Below, one piece after another: positions 50,689 through 58,458 of a DNA stretch of 64,000 bases. The notes under the pieces are model-generated. The model saw only the letters and a list, made by a program, of their open reading frames with translations, was not told the origin of the DNA and did no database searches. Within the stretch, counting starts at the first letter, position 1. Every line of letters starts with the position of its first letter. The position numbers and the translations under genes are program-made. This DNA comes from Tunicatimonas pelagia (lineage in GTDB: Bacteria; Bacteroidota; Bacteroidia; Cytophagales; Cyclobacteriaceae): assembly GCF_030506325.1 (NCBI RefSeq), contig NZ_CP120683.1:4539001-4603000 (forward strand). The letters run 5' to 3'.

Positions 50689-51484
50689 CTTTAACTATGG
50701 TAACATTATGTTCGCTGAACCGCTTAGCGGGAACGACTACTAGCCCCTCCTTCGTTTCTAATGAAATGGCGTGATCCGAAATTTTGACGATGGTACCTTC
50801 AATATCTTCTAACCTGATTCGCGTACCCAACCGATGCGTTTTTCTAAAGTAATAAGACCCCAAAATATTACTAACCGAGGTTTTAGCTCCCAACCCGAAC
50901 GAAAAGGAGGCACCAAAAAGTAAGGAAGCTAGCAGGACGACGAATAAATCTTCAAGAAATACGATATCGATCCCGATCTGATCTATTGCTACTACCAACG
51001 TTACAAATAGGATAAGATACTTGACAACGGTACTTAAGTACTTACCGCTGCTGCTTCCGGTTCTTAAGGCTCCTTTCCTGATTAATTTGGCTAGCAATCG
51101 ACTAAGAGCGATGCCTACCAAAACAATGATAACGGCCGCAATGAGATTGGGGACGTACTCCACAATTCTATCAAACCAGCCCCCCGAGAGGGTCAACCCT
51201 AAAATCCGTAGACTAATCAGCAGCGATACGGTAATAGCAATCCAAAAGAAGGCGATTGAGGTGAACGTAGCGGTACTTCTTAAGTCAATGTTTAGTGTTG
51301 TGCCCGGCAACCCCCGATTCACGCTACTGTTGAGGTAGAGAATTAATCGTCTGACTGCCCCTTCAATAACCCGGCCTAGTACGTACCCCAATAGAAGAAC
51401 AGACAAAGCGGTTAGTAACTGGGGGGCAAATTCAATAAATTCTGATAGTAGATTCTCCAGATATACGTAAATATCCTGTTTCAT
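50675..51484 (-). CDS. MscS-family mechanosensitive channel
   Basis: A 269-residue membrane protein. Helices at about 18-40, 65-95, 105-130 and 150-175, then the pore helix (about 180-210; DLFVVLLASLLFGASFSFGLGAKTSV) and a short MscS beta domain (NILGSYYFRKTHRLGTRIRL, EDIEGTIVKISDHAISLETK). It lacks the large C-terminal cage domain of E. coli MscS (chain ends about residue 269, in ITIVKDENT-like text), so it is of the compact type (YnaI/CmpX-like relatives aside). First gene of the mscS, CBS, mgtE operon. Confidence 0.88.
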   Translation of the reverse strand: MKQDIYVYLENLLSEFIEFAPQLLTALSVLLLGYVLGRVIEGAVRRLILYLNSSVNRGLPGTTLNIDLRSTATFTSIAFFWIAITVSLLISLRILGLTLSGGWFDRIVEYVPNLIAAVIIVLVGIALSRLLAKLIRKGALRTGSSSGKYLSTVVKYLILFVTLVVAIDQIGIDIVFLEDLFVVLLASLLFGASFSFGLGAKTSVSNILGSYYFRKTHRLGTRIRLEDIEGTIVKISDHAISLETKEGLVVVPAKRFSEHNVTIVKDENT

Positions 51485-51857
51485 TCTTAGGGTTAGGCTT
51501 AGATACTTTTGCTGACGGGATTAATTTAAGTATTTTCCTCGGTAAACGACTTATTGTCGCTAAATACTCTGGGGCGATGCAGCGTTTTATAATTCTTTGA
51601 GTGGTATCTGTAACCTTTTTGGAAGATTATGATGTTCTGAGAACTTTTTAGGGGCCATTGAATTTTAGCGTAGAAAGAAGATAGCAGAGTGCGGGGCAGG
51701 GCGTAAAGCGTAGCCCTCCGCAATTTACAGGTAGGTTATTTCCTCAATAATAACTTATTAGTTCTCTTTTTAATTTGAATGCCTGCTCAAACTTTTGAAA
51801 AAATATGACTTGGTGTAGCTGATGTAGTTTGAGATATGTACTTCACGTAAATCCTTT
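51485..51857. other. Intergenic region upstream of the mscS-mgtE operon
   Basis: About 370 bp between the mscS start and the M20 stop. It should hold the operon promoter, but I see no box matching TAnnTTTG on the minus strand. The 65-codon frame at 51526-51723 is not protein-like. Confidence 0.4.
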
Positions 51858-53186
51858 CTACCTCACCTTATTCAACAACTCCAAAGCTGCTGCGCTCATG
51901 GCTCGGATGCCCGTTTTGATGGTAGGTTCAGGTAGTGGGGCGTAGAAGGGGGAGTGTAAAGATGGTAGCTTGGCTCCGGTTTCTTCCGCTTCTTTCACCT
52001 TCTGCGGGTCTACGGCACCCAGCCAGAACATGCAGATGGGTACTTTCTTGTCTTGCATCCCGTAACGGCTAAAGTCTTCGCCTACCATATTGGGTGGGGT
52101 TTCTACTACTTTATCCTCACCTAGCGTTTCTTTAAATACGGTCACCAGCCGATTGGTAAGCTCAGTATCATTAATGGTAGCGGGAGTTTGTGGGTCGCGA
52201 ATGCTGATTTTGGGATATTTTTCTTCGGGTAACCGGGCTTGCTGGGCGAGATTTTCAGTAATTCTATGTAGCGCCTCTACAATCTGATTACGAACTTCAG
52301 GCGAGTAAGAGCGTAGCGTCAGTTGCAGTTTTACCTCATCGGGAATGATGTTGTGTACGGTACCACCGTGAATAGAACCTACCGTCACCACCGCGGGGTC
52401 AATCGGATTGATTTCTCGGCTCACAATCGTCTGAAAAGAAGTAATCATCTGAGCCGCTAGCACAATGGGGTCTTTGGTAGTGTGGGGAGCGGCTCCGTGT
52501 CCACCTTCGCCGTAAACCGTAATATCGACCATATCTACACTAGCCATAAACGCCCCCGCCCGGTAGCCGACTGTTCCAGCCGGCAGAGAAGCATTATCGT
52601 GCAGGGCAATGGCGTAATCCGGCACCGGTACTTTGTCGTACAAATTAGTTTTAAAGAGTGCATCCGCCCCAAAACCGGTTTCTTCCGCCGACTGAGCCAC
52701 CATCACCAGCGTACCGCTCCATTGGTCTTTCATTTCTACCATTGTTCGGGCGGTACCCAAAAATACCGTCATATGAATATCGTGCCCGCAGGCGTGCATT
52801 ACTCCTACGGTTTCTCCGGCAGCGTTGGTACCTTTTGCTGTACTAGCGTAAGGCAATCCGGTTTTTTCTTTTAGTGGTAAGGCATCCATATCGGTACGGA
52901 TAAGTAGCGTGGGGCCTTCGCCATTTTTCAGTACTCCCGCTAGGTTGTACATACCCAGCTTTTCCTGGACTTCAAAGCCTAAACTGCTAAGCTCATCAGC
53001 GATTAGCCGTGCGGTTTGTTCTTCCTGGGAGGAAAGTTCAGGGTGCTGATGGAGATATTTGTATAGTGTGTCTAACGACGGATATTGCTGGTTGACGAAG
53101 CTTTGGACTTGGGTATCAAGAGAGTTTTGAGCAGTTAAAGTGCTGTTAACAACAAGTAGTATAAATAAGAAAAGGATGTTTTTCAT
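51858..53186 (-). CDS. M20-family amidohydrolase/peptidase, exported
   Basis: A 442-residue zinc hydrolase. Signal peptide MKNILFLFILLVVNSTLTAQ; the ATG at 53186 is chosen because the frame open to 53267 adds 27 residues that spoil the signal and overlap the next gene. Metal and catalytic marks: LLIRTDMDALPL (Asp), MHACGHDIHMTVFLG (Cys133-Gly-His-Asp-x-His), VAQSAEETGFGADAL (Glu-Glu), GEGGHGAAPHTTKDPI (His) and MVGEDFSRYG (Glu). It matches the M20D group (IAA-amino-acid hydrolase/hippuricase type). 31 bp downstream of the GH28 gene. Its 3' end is repeated in decayed form at 48414-48536. Confidence 0.93.
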   Translation of the reverse strand: MKNILFLFILLVVNSTLTAQNSLDTQVQSFVNQQYPSLDTLYKYLHQHPELSSQEEQTARLIADELSSLGFEVQEKLGMYNLAGVLKNGEGPTLLIRTDMDALPLKEKTGLPYASTAKGTNAAGETVGVMHACGHDIHMTVFLGTARTMVEMKDQWSGTLVMVAQSAEETGFGADALFKTNLYDKVPVPDYAIALHDNASLPAGTVGYRAGAFMASVDMVDITVYGEGGHGAAPHTTKDPIVLAAQMITSFQTIVSREINPIDPAVVTVGSIHGGTVHNIIPDEVKLQLTLRSYSPEVRNQIVEALHRITENLAQQARLPEEKYPKISIRDPQTPATINDTELTNRLVTVFKETLGEDKVVETPPNMVGEDFSRYGMQDKKVPICMFWLGAVDPQKVKEAEETGAKLPSLHSPFYAPLPEPTIKTGIRAMSAAALELLNKVR

Positions 53187-53217
53187 AGAGCGGAATAATA
53201 ACTGAAATACATTACTT

Positions 53218-54723
53218 TTACCGTAAAGAGATTTGAGGCTGAAAGTTTTCGCCGTTGACAGTAACATCTTGCATCAGAATGTCCTCAGCAAACTCAATCT
53301 GGCTACTATCCCCGGTTTGGTTAATCGTGATGTCCTGAAGAAAAATTCGTTGAATTGGGGCAGCTTCTACCCCTACGATCTTGAAGGGGCGTTCGTTCAC
53401 CGTCTTGCATCGGATGTTGCTCACATAAAAATCGTTGAATTGAGTGGGATAGTTATTGCCCCGGTAGCCATGATAATCCATGCGAAAGATGAACATAGCT
53501 TCGTCGCAGCTTGCAATTTCTAAATTACGGATATACACTTGCTCTACCTGTCCGCCCCGGTCGAGGTTACATTTAAAGTTCAGGGCATGTTTGCCGTCGC
53601 GTAGTTGGCAGTCTTCTACGAATACATTCCGTACTCCGCCCGACATCTCCGAGCCAATGCATACCGCATTTACCCCGGAAGCTAATATGCAGTTACGAAT
53701 GATCACATTCTCGGTGGGGGACCGATTCCAGGCATCCTGGTCGCGCCCGGCTTTGATAGAAATAGCATCGTCATGGGTATTCACCGTGCAGTCTTCGATC
53801 AGTACATCGGTGCAGGAGTCAGGGTCAATCCCATCATCATTAGTCGTTCCAGCCTGTATGTTGAGGCCGCGAATAGTCACATTGGTACAAAATACCGGAT
53901 GAACCGTCCAGAACGGGCTGCTTTTCAGGGTAACTCCCTCAATCAACACGTTTTCGCACTCGTAGAACTCAATCAGGGTAGGGCGTAAGTAATGGTCTTG
54001 GCCATCGCCGTAGCCATCGTCTTGCCCGTCACCATCCAAATCTAAGAAACCGTCACCAAATACGCGCTGCTCTTCGGGAATAGTGTCATTGCCCATTTGG
54101 CGTAGCACTTTTTTATCGGCATCTTGGTTTTTGCCATCATTATCGCGCTTCCACAATGCCCAGGTTCCTTCGGTTTGCCCGTCAAGCGTACCTGCGCCAG
54201 TCACGGCAATATTTTCCTGCTGATACGCGTAAATTAGCGGCGAATAATTGTAGGCTACGGTTCCTTCCCAGCGAACCTTCACCAAGGGTGTATAATCTTT
54301 CGGATTAGTACCAAAAAAGATGTTTGCTCCTTCTTCTAAGTGCAGATTGACATTGCTCAGCAGATGGATAGGCCCATTGCTTAGGTAGGTTCCAGCGGGT
54401 ACCACTACCCGTCCACCTCCAGCTTCGTGACAGGCCTGTACCGCTTCCTGGAAAGCAGTGTGGGAGTCAAAGGTAGAATCGTTTTTAGCTCCGTAATCCA
54501 GCACACTGATCTCCTGTTCTGGAAAGGTAGGTGCCTGGATACAATCCAGAATTCCGATAACTTGCTGCCATCCCTGCTGCTCCTGCGCTTGGGCAAATTC
54601 GTAGGTAAATGCATCTGCATCTGCATCTGCATCAGTAGCTTCAACTGACTTTTCACTGGGATTAGAGCAGGCAGTAAGTAGCAGAAATAGGAGACCAAAT
54701 GGCTTATCAGCAAATTTTGTCAT
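53218..54723 (-). CDS. GH28-like polygalacturonase / parallel beta-helix lipoprotein
   Basis: A 501-residue surface or periplasmic enzyme with a lipoprotein signal (MTKFADKPFGLLFLLLTAC; ATG at 54723, with a TTG two codons before). A short DADADADA linker encoded by a hexanucleotide repeat follows. The right-handed beta-helix carries the GH28 marks NDDGIDPDSC (catalytic Asp pair), THDDAISIKAG and VCIGSEMSGG (His of the usual GHG replaced by Glu). Early text FTYEFAQ, VLDYGAKNDSTFDSHTAFQE is a pectate-lyase_3 front. Likely acts on galacturonans or related glycans. Upstream partner of the M20 gene; may be in one transcript. Confidence 0.85.
   Translation of the reverse strand: MTKFADKPFGLLFLLLTACSNPSEKSVEATDADADADAFTYEFAQAQEQQGWQQVIGILDCIQAPTFPEQEISVLDYGAKNDSTFDSHTAFQEAVQACHEAGGGRVVVPAGTYLSNGPIHLLSNVNLHLEEGANIFFGTNPKDYTPLVKVRWEGTVAYNYSPLIYAYQQENIAVTGAGTLDGQTEGTWALWKRDNDGKNQDADKKVLRQMGNDTIPEEQRVFGDGFLDLDGDGQDDGYGDGQDHYLRPTLIEFYECENVLIEGVTLKSSPFWTVHPVFCTNVTIRGLNIQAGTTNDDGIDPDSCTDVLIEDCTVNTHDDAISIKAGRDQDAWNRSPTENVIIRNCILASGVNAVCIGSEMSGGVRNVFVEDCQLRDGKHALNFKCNLDRGGQVEQVYIRNLEIASCDEAMFIFRMDYHGYRGNNYPTQFNDFYVSNIRCKTVNERPFKIVGVEAAPIQRIFLQDITINQTGDSSQIEFAEDILMQDVTVNGENFQPQISLR
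54611..54634. repeat. Hexanucleotide repeat in the GH28 gene
   Basis: Four tandem GCATCT/A units (minus strand: Asp-Ala codons), in the linker after the lipobox. Copy-number change would lengthen the linker in frame. Confidence 0.8.
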
Positions 54724-54789
54724 TCTCAATATTCTTTCAGTGCTTCAAGATACGAGAGAACTAAGAAGAATGACAACTCCTGCTGACGA

Positions 54790-55464
54790 TTATAGCACGG
54801 ATTTGCCAACGGCATTTCCCTGAATATAATTGTTTACACTATCCGGTACAGATAATGCCTGGTTCATCGCTGGGTCGGGGATAGCTTCTCCGGTAGCTAC
54901 TCGTAAAGGTAGTACTCCCGCCCAGACAGGTAGTTCGTAGTCGGCCTCATCGTCTTTGGGTGCGCCAGTACGAATCTTGGCTGAAGCTTCTTCTATTTCC
55001 ATGGCCAATACTTTAGTGGCCTTTAGCTCTTGACTGTTAGGAGTGCGAACTTCGTCCCACCGCCCTTTTATAATCTGTTCGGTAATTGCGAAAAGCGCTT
55101 GTTCTTTCTGATCGTCCGGCACTAAGCGAGCGGTTCCGAAGAGTACTGCTGACCGATAATTGAAACTATGGTGCATGGCCGAGCGAGCCAGTACAATTCC
55201 GTCGGTATGGGTAATAGTAACGCAGACCGGAATACCCTTTTCCAGTTGGTTGAGCATTCGGCTACCAACTGCACCGTGCAAGTAGATCGTATCGCCTTCT
55301 CGCCCGTAGGCATTGGGAATCACGTAGGGCTGATCGCCAATAGTGAAGCCTACATGGCAAATATAACCAGCATCAAGAATCTGATAAACCGTTTCTTTGT
55401 CATAGTGACCTCGCTTAGGCGAACGTTTAACTATGTTGCGGGATGATTTAGGGTAGTTATTCAT
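54790..55464 (-). CDS. Pyridoxamine 5'-phosphate oxidase family (FMN-binding split barrel) protein
   Basis: A 224-residue split-barrel flavoprotein of the NimA-like subgroup: SRNIVKRSPKRGHYDKETVY QILDAGYICHVGFTIGDQPY VIPNAYGREGDTIYLHGA and RSAMHHSFNYRSAVLFGTARLV. The HYD and ICHVGF text and HGAVGSRML are family marks. It should bind FMN (or F420/haem in some relatives). It follows DUF1272 on the same strand, and the divergent gene is a PdxR-type PLP regulator. Word arrays fill the short gap to DUF1272. Confidence 0.88.
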   Translation of the reverse strand: MNNYPKSSRNIVKRSPKRGHYDKETVYQILDAGYICHVGFTIGDQPYVIPNAYGREGDTIYLHGAVGSRMLNQLEKGIPVCVTITHTDGIVLARSAMHHSFNYRSAVLFGTARLVPDDQKEQALFAITEQIIKGRWDEVRTPNSQELKATKVLAMEIEEASAKIRTGAPKDDEADYELPVWAGVLPLRVATGEAIPDPAMNQALSVPDSVNNYIQGNAVGKSVL

Positions 55465-55465
55465 G

Positions 55466-55540
55466 AGTGTTTGAGTGATTAATGATGAATGAATAATGAC
55501 TGATGAAGTAATTAATCATTATTCATTAATGATCTGTGAA
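55466..55540. repeat. Inverted pair of 7-nt-word arrays (AATGATG type)
   Basis: Left arm 55466-55508: GAGTGAT, TAATGAT, GAATGAA, TAATGAC, TGATGAA. Right arm 55510-55536 is the inverse and lies inside the 3' end of the DUF1272 gene, supplying its last codons (Leu-Met-Asn-Asn-Asp-stop). Confidence 0.6.
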
Positions 55541-55796
55541 TCAGAAGTTGCTGATGTGCTACAACGTTGACTGGTTTCCATACTCTTTTATCTGATGCTG
55601 GATGTTTGGCTAGTTGTTCTTGAGGGCGGATGGGGCGAGGAGTAAAACCACCTCCGCAGTTAGGGCACACATTTTTTAGTATCGTTTCTACGCAGTGTTG
55701 GCAAAAGGTGCACTCATACGTACAAATCATTGCCTCAGTTGCATCATAGGGCAAGTCCTTATTACAGTGTTCGCAGTTGGGTCGTAAGGCGAGCAT
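55512..55796 (-). CDS. DUF1272 protein (zinc-ribbon-like)
   Basis: A 94-residue protein with the DUF1272 signature: MLALRPNCEHCNKDLPYDAT, CTYECTFCQHCVETIL, CPNCGGGFTPRPIRP. Four CxxC/CxxH pairs suit two zinc sites. Function unknown. Its final five codons come from a short-word repeat arm, so the C-terminus may differ from relatives. Its leader overlaps the divergent pdxR-like promoter. Confidence 0.88.
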   Translation of the reverse strand: MLALRPNCEHCNKDLPYDATEAMICTYECTFCQHCVETILKNVCPNCGGGFTPRPIRPQEQLAKHPASDKRVWKPVNVVAHQQLLIHRSLMNND

Positions 55797-55806
55797 ACCA
55801 TTGTTA

Positions 55807-55838
55807 TTTGATTATCGTTAAGCAAAACTATACTTTTG
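55807..55838 (+). promoter_or_regulatory. Promoter of the MocR/PdxR gene (TTTG-N20-TACTTTTG)
   Basis: TTTG at 55807-55810, 20-nt spacer, TACTTTTG at 55831-55838: both boxes match the Bacteroidota consensus. On the other strand TAGTTTTG (55830-55823) could serve DUF1272, so the two promoters overlap and may compete. Confidence 0.7.
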
Positions 55839-55874
55839 TAGGCCCCGCTATATCCACCAGTTTTTACAATATCG

Positions 55875-57329
55875 ATGGGCCAGTTATATCCCTGGAAAAC
55901 TAGTATTCCCCTTGATCGCCAAAGCAGCCGACCGCTGTATCTGCAAATTGTGGATGCGCTAATTCGGGAAATAGTATCCGGTCGTTTAGCTTCGGAATAC
56001 AAAATGCCGGGTACCCGCTACCTAGCTTCATTGCTGGAAGTAAATCGAAAAACACTGGCGATAGCTTACGACGAACTAACTGCTCAAGGTTGGTTAAAGA
56101 CCGTTCCGGCCAAGGGCACTTTCGTCTCGGACGCTCTTCCCAAACTGCATCCGGTAGCCCCCGAAAACACTCCACCTTCTGCCCACTTGCCGGAAACCGC
56201 TTGTTTCGCCATTCGTGGTTCTATTTCACCGTTCAGAACTATGCCCAAATCCCTGCTACGAATCACCGATGGCTCACCCGATGTTCGGTTAGCCCCGACA
56301 GAGGAGTTGTACCGTTGGTGCCGACAGGTAGCCAAATCAGCTAATTCATTGCGCTATCAGGATGAGCAAGGTGATCCGTACTTGCGAGAAATACTGGCAC
56401 AGTATTTACGACAAACTCGGGGCTTGGTATGCCAGCCCGAACAGTTGCTAATTACCCGTGGTAGCCAAATGGGGATTTTTCTGGCTTTTAAAGCTCTACT
56501 GAAACCCGGTGATACCGTAATTGTGGGCGAAGTGAGTTATCCCGAAGCCAATCGGGTAATCGAACTGTGCCAGGGGGAACGAATAGAGGTACCAGTAGAT
56601 GAACAAGGGTTATCCACCGATGCGATTGAAACAATTTGTCAGGGTCAGTCGGTTCGGGCACTCTACATCACTTCCCATCATCATTATCCCACTACCGTCA
56701 CGCTTAGCATTGATCGTCGGGTGAAGTTGCTAGCATTAGCTCAGCAGTATGGCTTTGCCATTGTAGAAGACGATTATGACTATGATTTTCACTACGCTAG
56801 TAGCCCGCTACTGCCTTTGGCCAGTTTGGATACGCAGGGTTGTGTAATTTATCTGGGTTCATTTACCAAGTGCATTGCTCCGGCCATTCGGGTGGGATAC
56901 CTAGCCGCGCCTACCAATTTTATTCAAACGATTACGCCCTATCGTCGGCTGATTGATCGCCAAGGCGATCCGGTGATGGAACGGGCATTAGCAAATTGGA
57001 TTGAAGCCGGTGACTTACAGCGCTATATTAAAAAATCACTACGGATTTATCGGGAACGTCGGAATTTTTTAAGCCAGTACCTTCAGGAGCGATTAGGGCA
57101 GATCCTTGCGTTTCAAGAACCGGAAGGTGGGATGGCTACTTGGGTACGCTGCAACCCGAAAGTTGATACACTAAAGTTGGCTCACTATACTGCTAACCGA
57201 GGCGTTTCGCTAGAGGGAGTAGAACATTGGCAACATTACCGAGGAATACGGCTTGGATTTGCTTCGCTCACTCCAGAAGAGCTAGAGCAGGGAATGGATA
57301 TTGTTACCAAAGGAATTAATCAGCTTTAA
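55875..57329 (+). CDS. MocR/PdxR-type GntR regulator with aminotransferase domain
   Basis: A 484-residue fusion: winged helix (about 12-82; SRPLYLQIVDALIREIVSGR, GTRYLASLLEVNRKTLAIAY DELTAQGW) and a class I aminotransferase fold (about 120-480) with PLP marks QLLITRGSQMGIFLAFKALL, YITSHHHYPTT, IVEDDYDYDFHY and the Schiff-base Lys in YLGSFTKCIAPAIRVGYL. PdxR members sense PLP and switch on vitamin B6 genes. The divergent PNPOx-like gene two genes away is a possible target, though it is of the NimA-like kind. Well-matched promoter upstream. Confidence 0.92.
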   Translation: MGQLYPWKTSIPLDRQSSRPLYLQIVDALIREIVSGRLASEYKMPGTRYLASLLEVNRKTLAIAYDELTAQGWLKTVPAKGTFVSDALPKLHPVAPENTPPSAHLPETACFAIRGSISPFRTMPKSLLRITDGSPDVRLAPTEELYRWCRQVAKSANSLRYQDEQGDPYLREILAQYLRQTRGLVCQPEQLLITRGSQMGIFLAFKALLKPGDTVIVGEVSYPEANRVIELCQGERIEVPVDEQGLSTDAIETICQGQSVRALYITSHHHYPTTVTLSIDRRVKLLALAQQYGFAIVEDDYDYDFHYASSPLLPLASLDTQGCVIYLGSFTKCIAPAIRVGYLAAPTNFIQTITPYRRLIDRQGDPVMERALANWIEAGDLQRYIKKSLRIYRERRNFLSQYLQERLGQILAFQEPEGGMATWVRCNPKVDTLKLAHYTANRGVSLEGVEHWQHYRGIRLGFASLTPEELEQGMDIVTKGINQL

Positions 57330-57366
57330 AATAGCTTAAACGCTTGACTATTCTTCAACTTATTTC

Positions 57367-57392
57367 TAATTATGTAGGTACCTACGTAATTA
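57367..57392. promoter_or_regulatory. 26-bp palindrome upstream of the MarR-GNAT gene
   Basis: Centre GGTACC, half-sites GTAGGT/ACCTAC extended to TAATTA on both ends, one mismatched pair (57373/57386). It lies 9 bp before the ATG at 57401, the right place for autorepression by the encoded MarR domain. Confidence 0.65.
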
Positions 57393-57400
57393 TTATAATC

Positions 57401-58387
57401 ATGAATAAACATGATGTTTTTTTCGAACTCGGGCTGCTCAGTTTGGGTAGCCGACTGAAGCGATTGAGTGATCAGATGATGTATCAGGTAAGTGACATCT
57501 ACCGCCATCGTGATATTGATTTTGAACCCAGTTGGCTGCCCGTTTTCTCGCTGTTGCAGGACGGAGAGGCTCGAGCAGTTACCGATATTAGTTATACTTT
57601 GGGATTAGCCCACCCATCGGTGATTCAGATTACCAATGCGATGATCAAAAAAGGGGTAGCCGTTTCTCAAAAAGACCCGAGCGATTCGCGCCGCCGACTG
57701 ATTCAATTGACAGAAAGCGGAACAAGTATGTTGAATAACCTAACAGTGGTATGGGATGATATTCGGGAAGCTGTGGGTCGAATTATGGAAGAAGCTAACT
57801 GCAATCTGCTACAAGACATTGAAGCAGTAGAAAAGGTAATGACCCATCAGAATTTGTTTCATCGTACCGAAAAACAGCACCAACAACGTGCACTAGCGTC
57901 ACCTAAAGTAGAAATCGTTCCTTATGAAAATGCTATTCATCGCCAACTCTTTAAAGATTTGAATGTAGCCTGGGTGAAGCGATGGTTTACGATGGAAGCG
58001 GCTGATTACGAAGTGTTAGATTATCCGCAGGAGAATATTATTGATCCGGGTGGGGCTATTCTCATGGCAAAATTAGATGGGGAAGTGGTAGGTACGTGCG
58101 CCCTTATCAAAGTAAACAGCCATTTGTTTGAATTATCTAAAATGGCGGTAGCCGAGAAAGCCCGAGGAAGCGGGCTTGGTAGACAGTTGGGACAAGCCGC
58201 TCTAGAAAAAGCGCAAAAAATGGGCGCGAAAAAAGTGAAGTTATACTCTAACGATATTCTAAAGCCCGCCCTTCGGTTGTACCAAAAACTAGGGTTTCAG
58301 CATATGCCTCTCGATACCGAAGCAGAAAAGTACCAACGGTCTAACGTAAAAATGGAGATAGACCTCACCGTAAAAGAAACTATTTAA
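57401..58387 (+). CDS. MarR-GNAT fusion regulator/acetyltransferase
   Basis: A 328-residue two-domain protein. MarR winged helix (about 1-150; LPVFSLLQDGEARAVTDISY, SVIQITNAMIKKGVAVSQKD PSDSRRRLIQLT) and GNAT acetyltransferase (about 165-325; AKLDGEVVGTCALIKVN, LSKMAVAEKARGSGLGRQLGQAAL with the acetyl-CoA loop RGSGLG, and ALRLYQKLGFQHMP). Start at 57401 rather than the open frame to 57344: MNKHDVFFELG follows directly after a palindromic operator. Such fusions are common in Bacteroidota; the acetylation target is unknown. Next gene downstream is the AraC-MGMT fusion, on its own promoter. Confidence 0.92.
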   Translation: MNKHDVFFELGLLSLGSRLKRLSDQMMYQVSDIYRHRDIDFEPSWLPVFSLLQDGEARAVTDISYTLGLAHPSVIQITNAMIKKGVAVSQKDPSDSRRRLIQLTESGTSMLNNLTVVWDDIREAVGRIMEEANCNLLQDIEAVEKVMTHQNLFHRTEKQHQQRALASPKVEIVPYENAIHRQLFKDLNVAWVKRWFTMEAADYEVLDYPQENIIDPGGAILMAKLDGEVVGTCALIKVNSHLFELSKMAVAEKARGSGLGRQLGQAALEKAQKMGAKKVKLYSNDILKPALRLYQKLGFQHMPLDTEAEKYQRSNVKMEIDLTVKETI

Positions 58388-58407
58388 ATGCCGCAACTTT
58401 CGGGTAT

Positions 58408-58435
58408 TTTGCCCCGCTATTCATTGCTACTTTTG
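58408..58435 (+). promoter_or_regulatory. Possible promoter of the alkylation-repair genes
   Basis: TACTTTTG at 58428-58435 matches TAnnTTTG, 24 bp before the ATG; TTTG at 58408-58411 is only 16 nt upstream, shorter than usual. Moderate support. Confidence 0.4.
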
Positions 58436-58458
58436 CTATACACTAATCAAAAAAAGAA

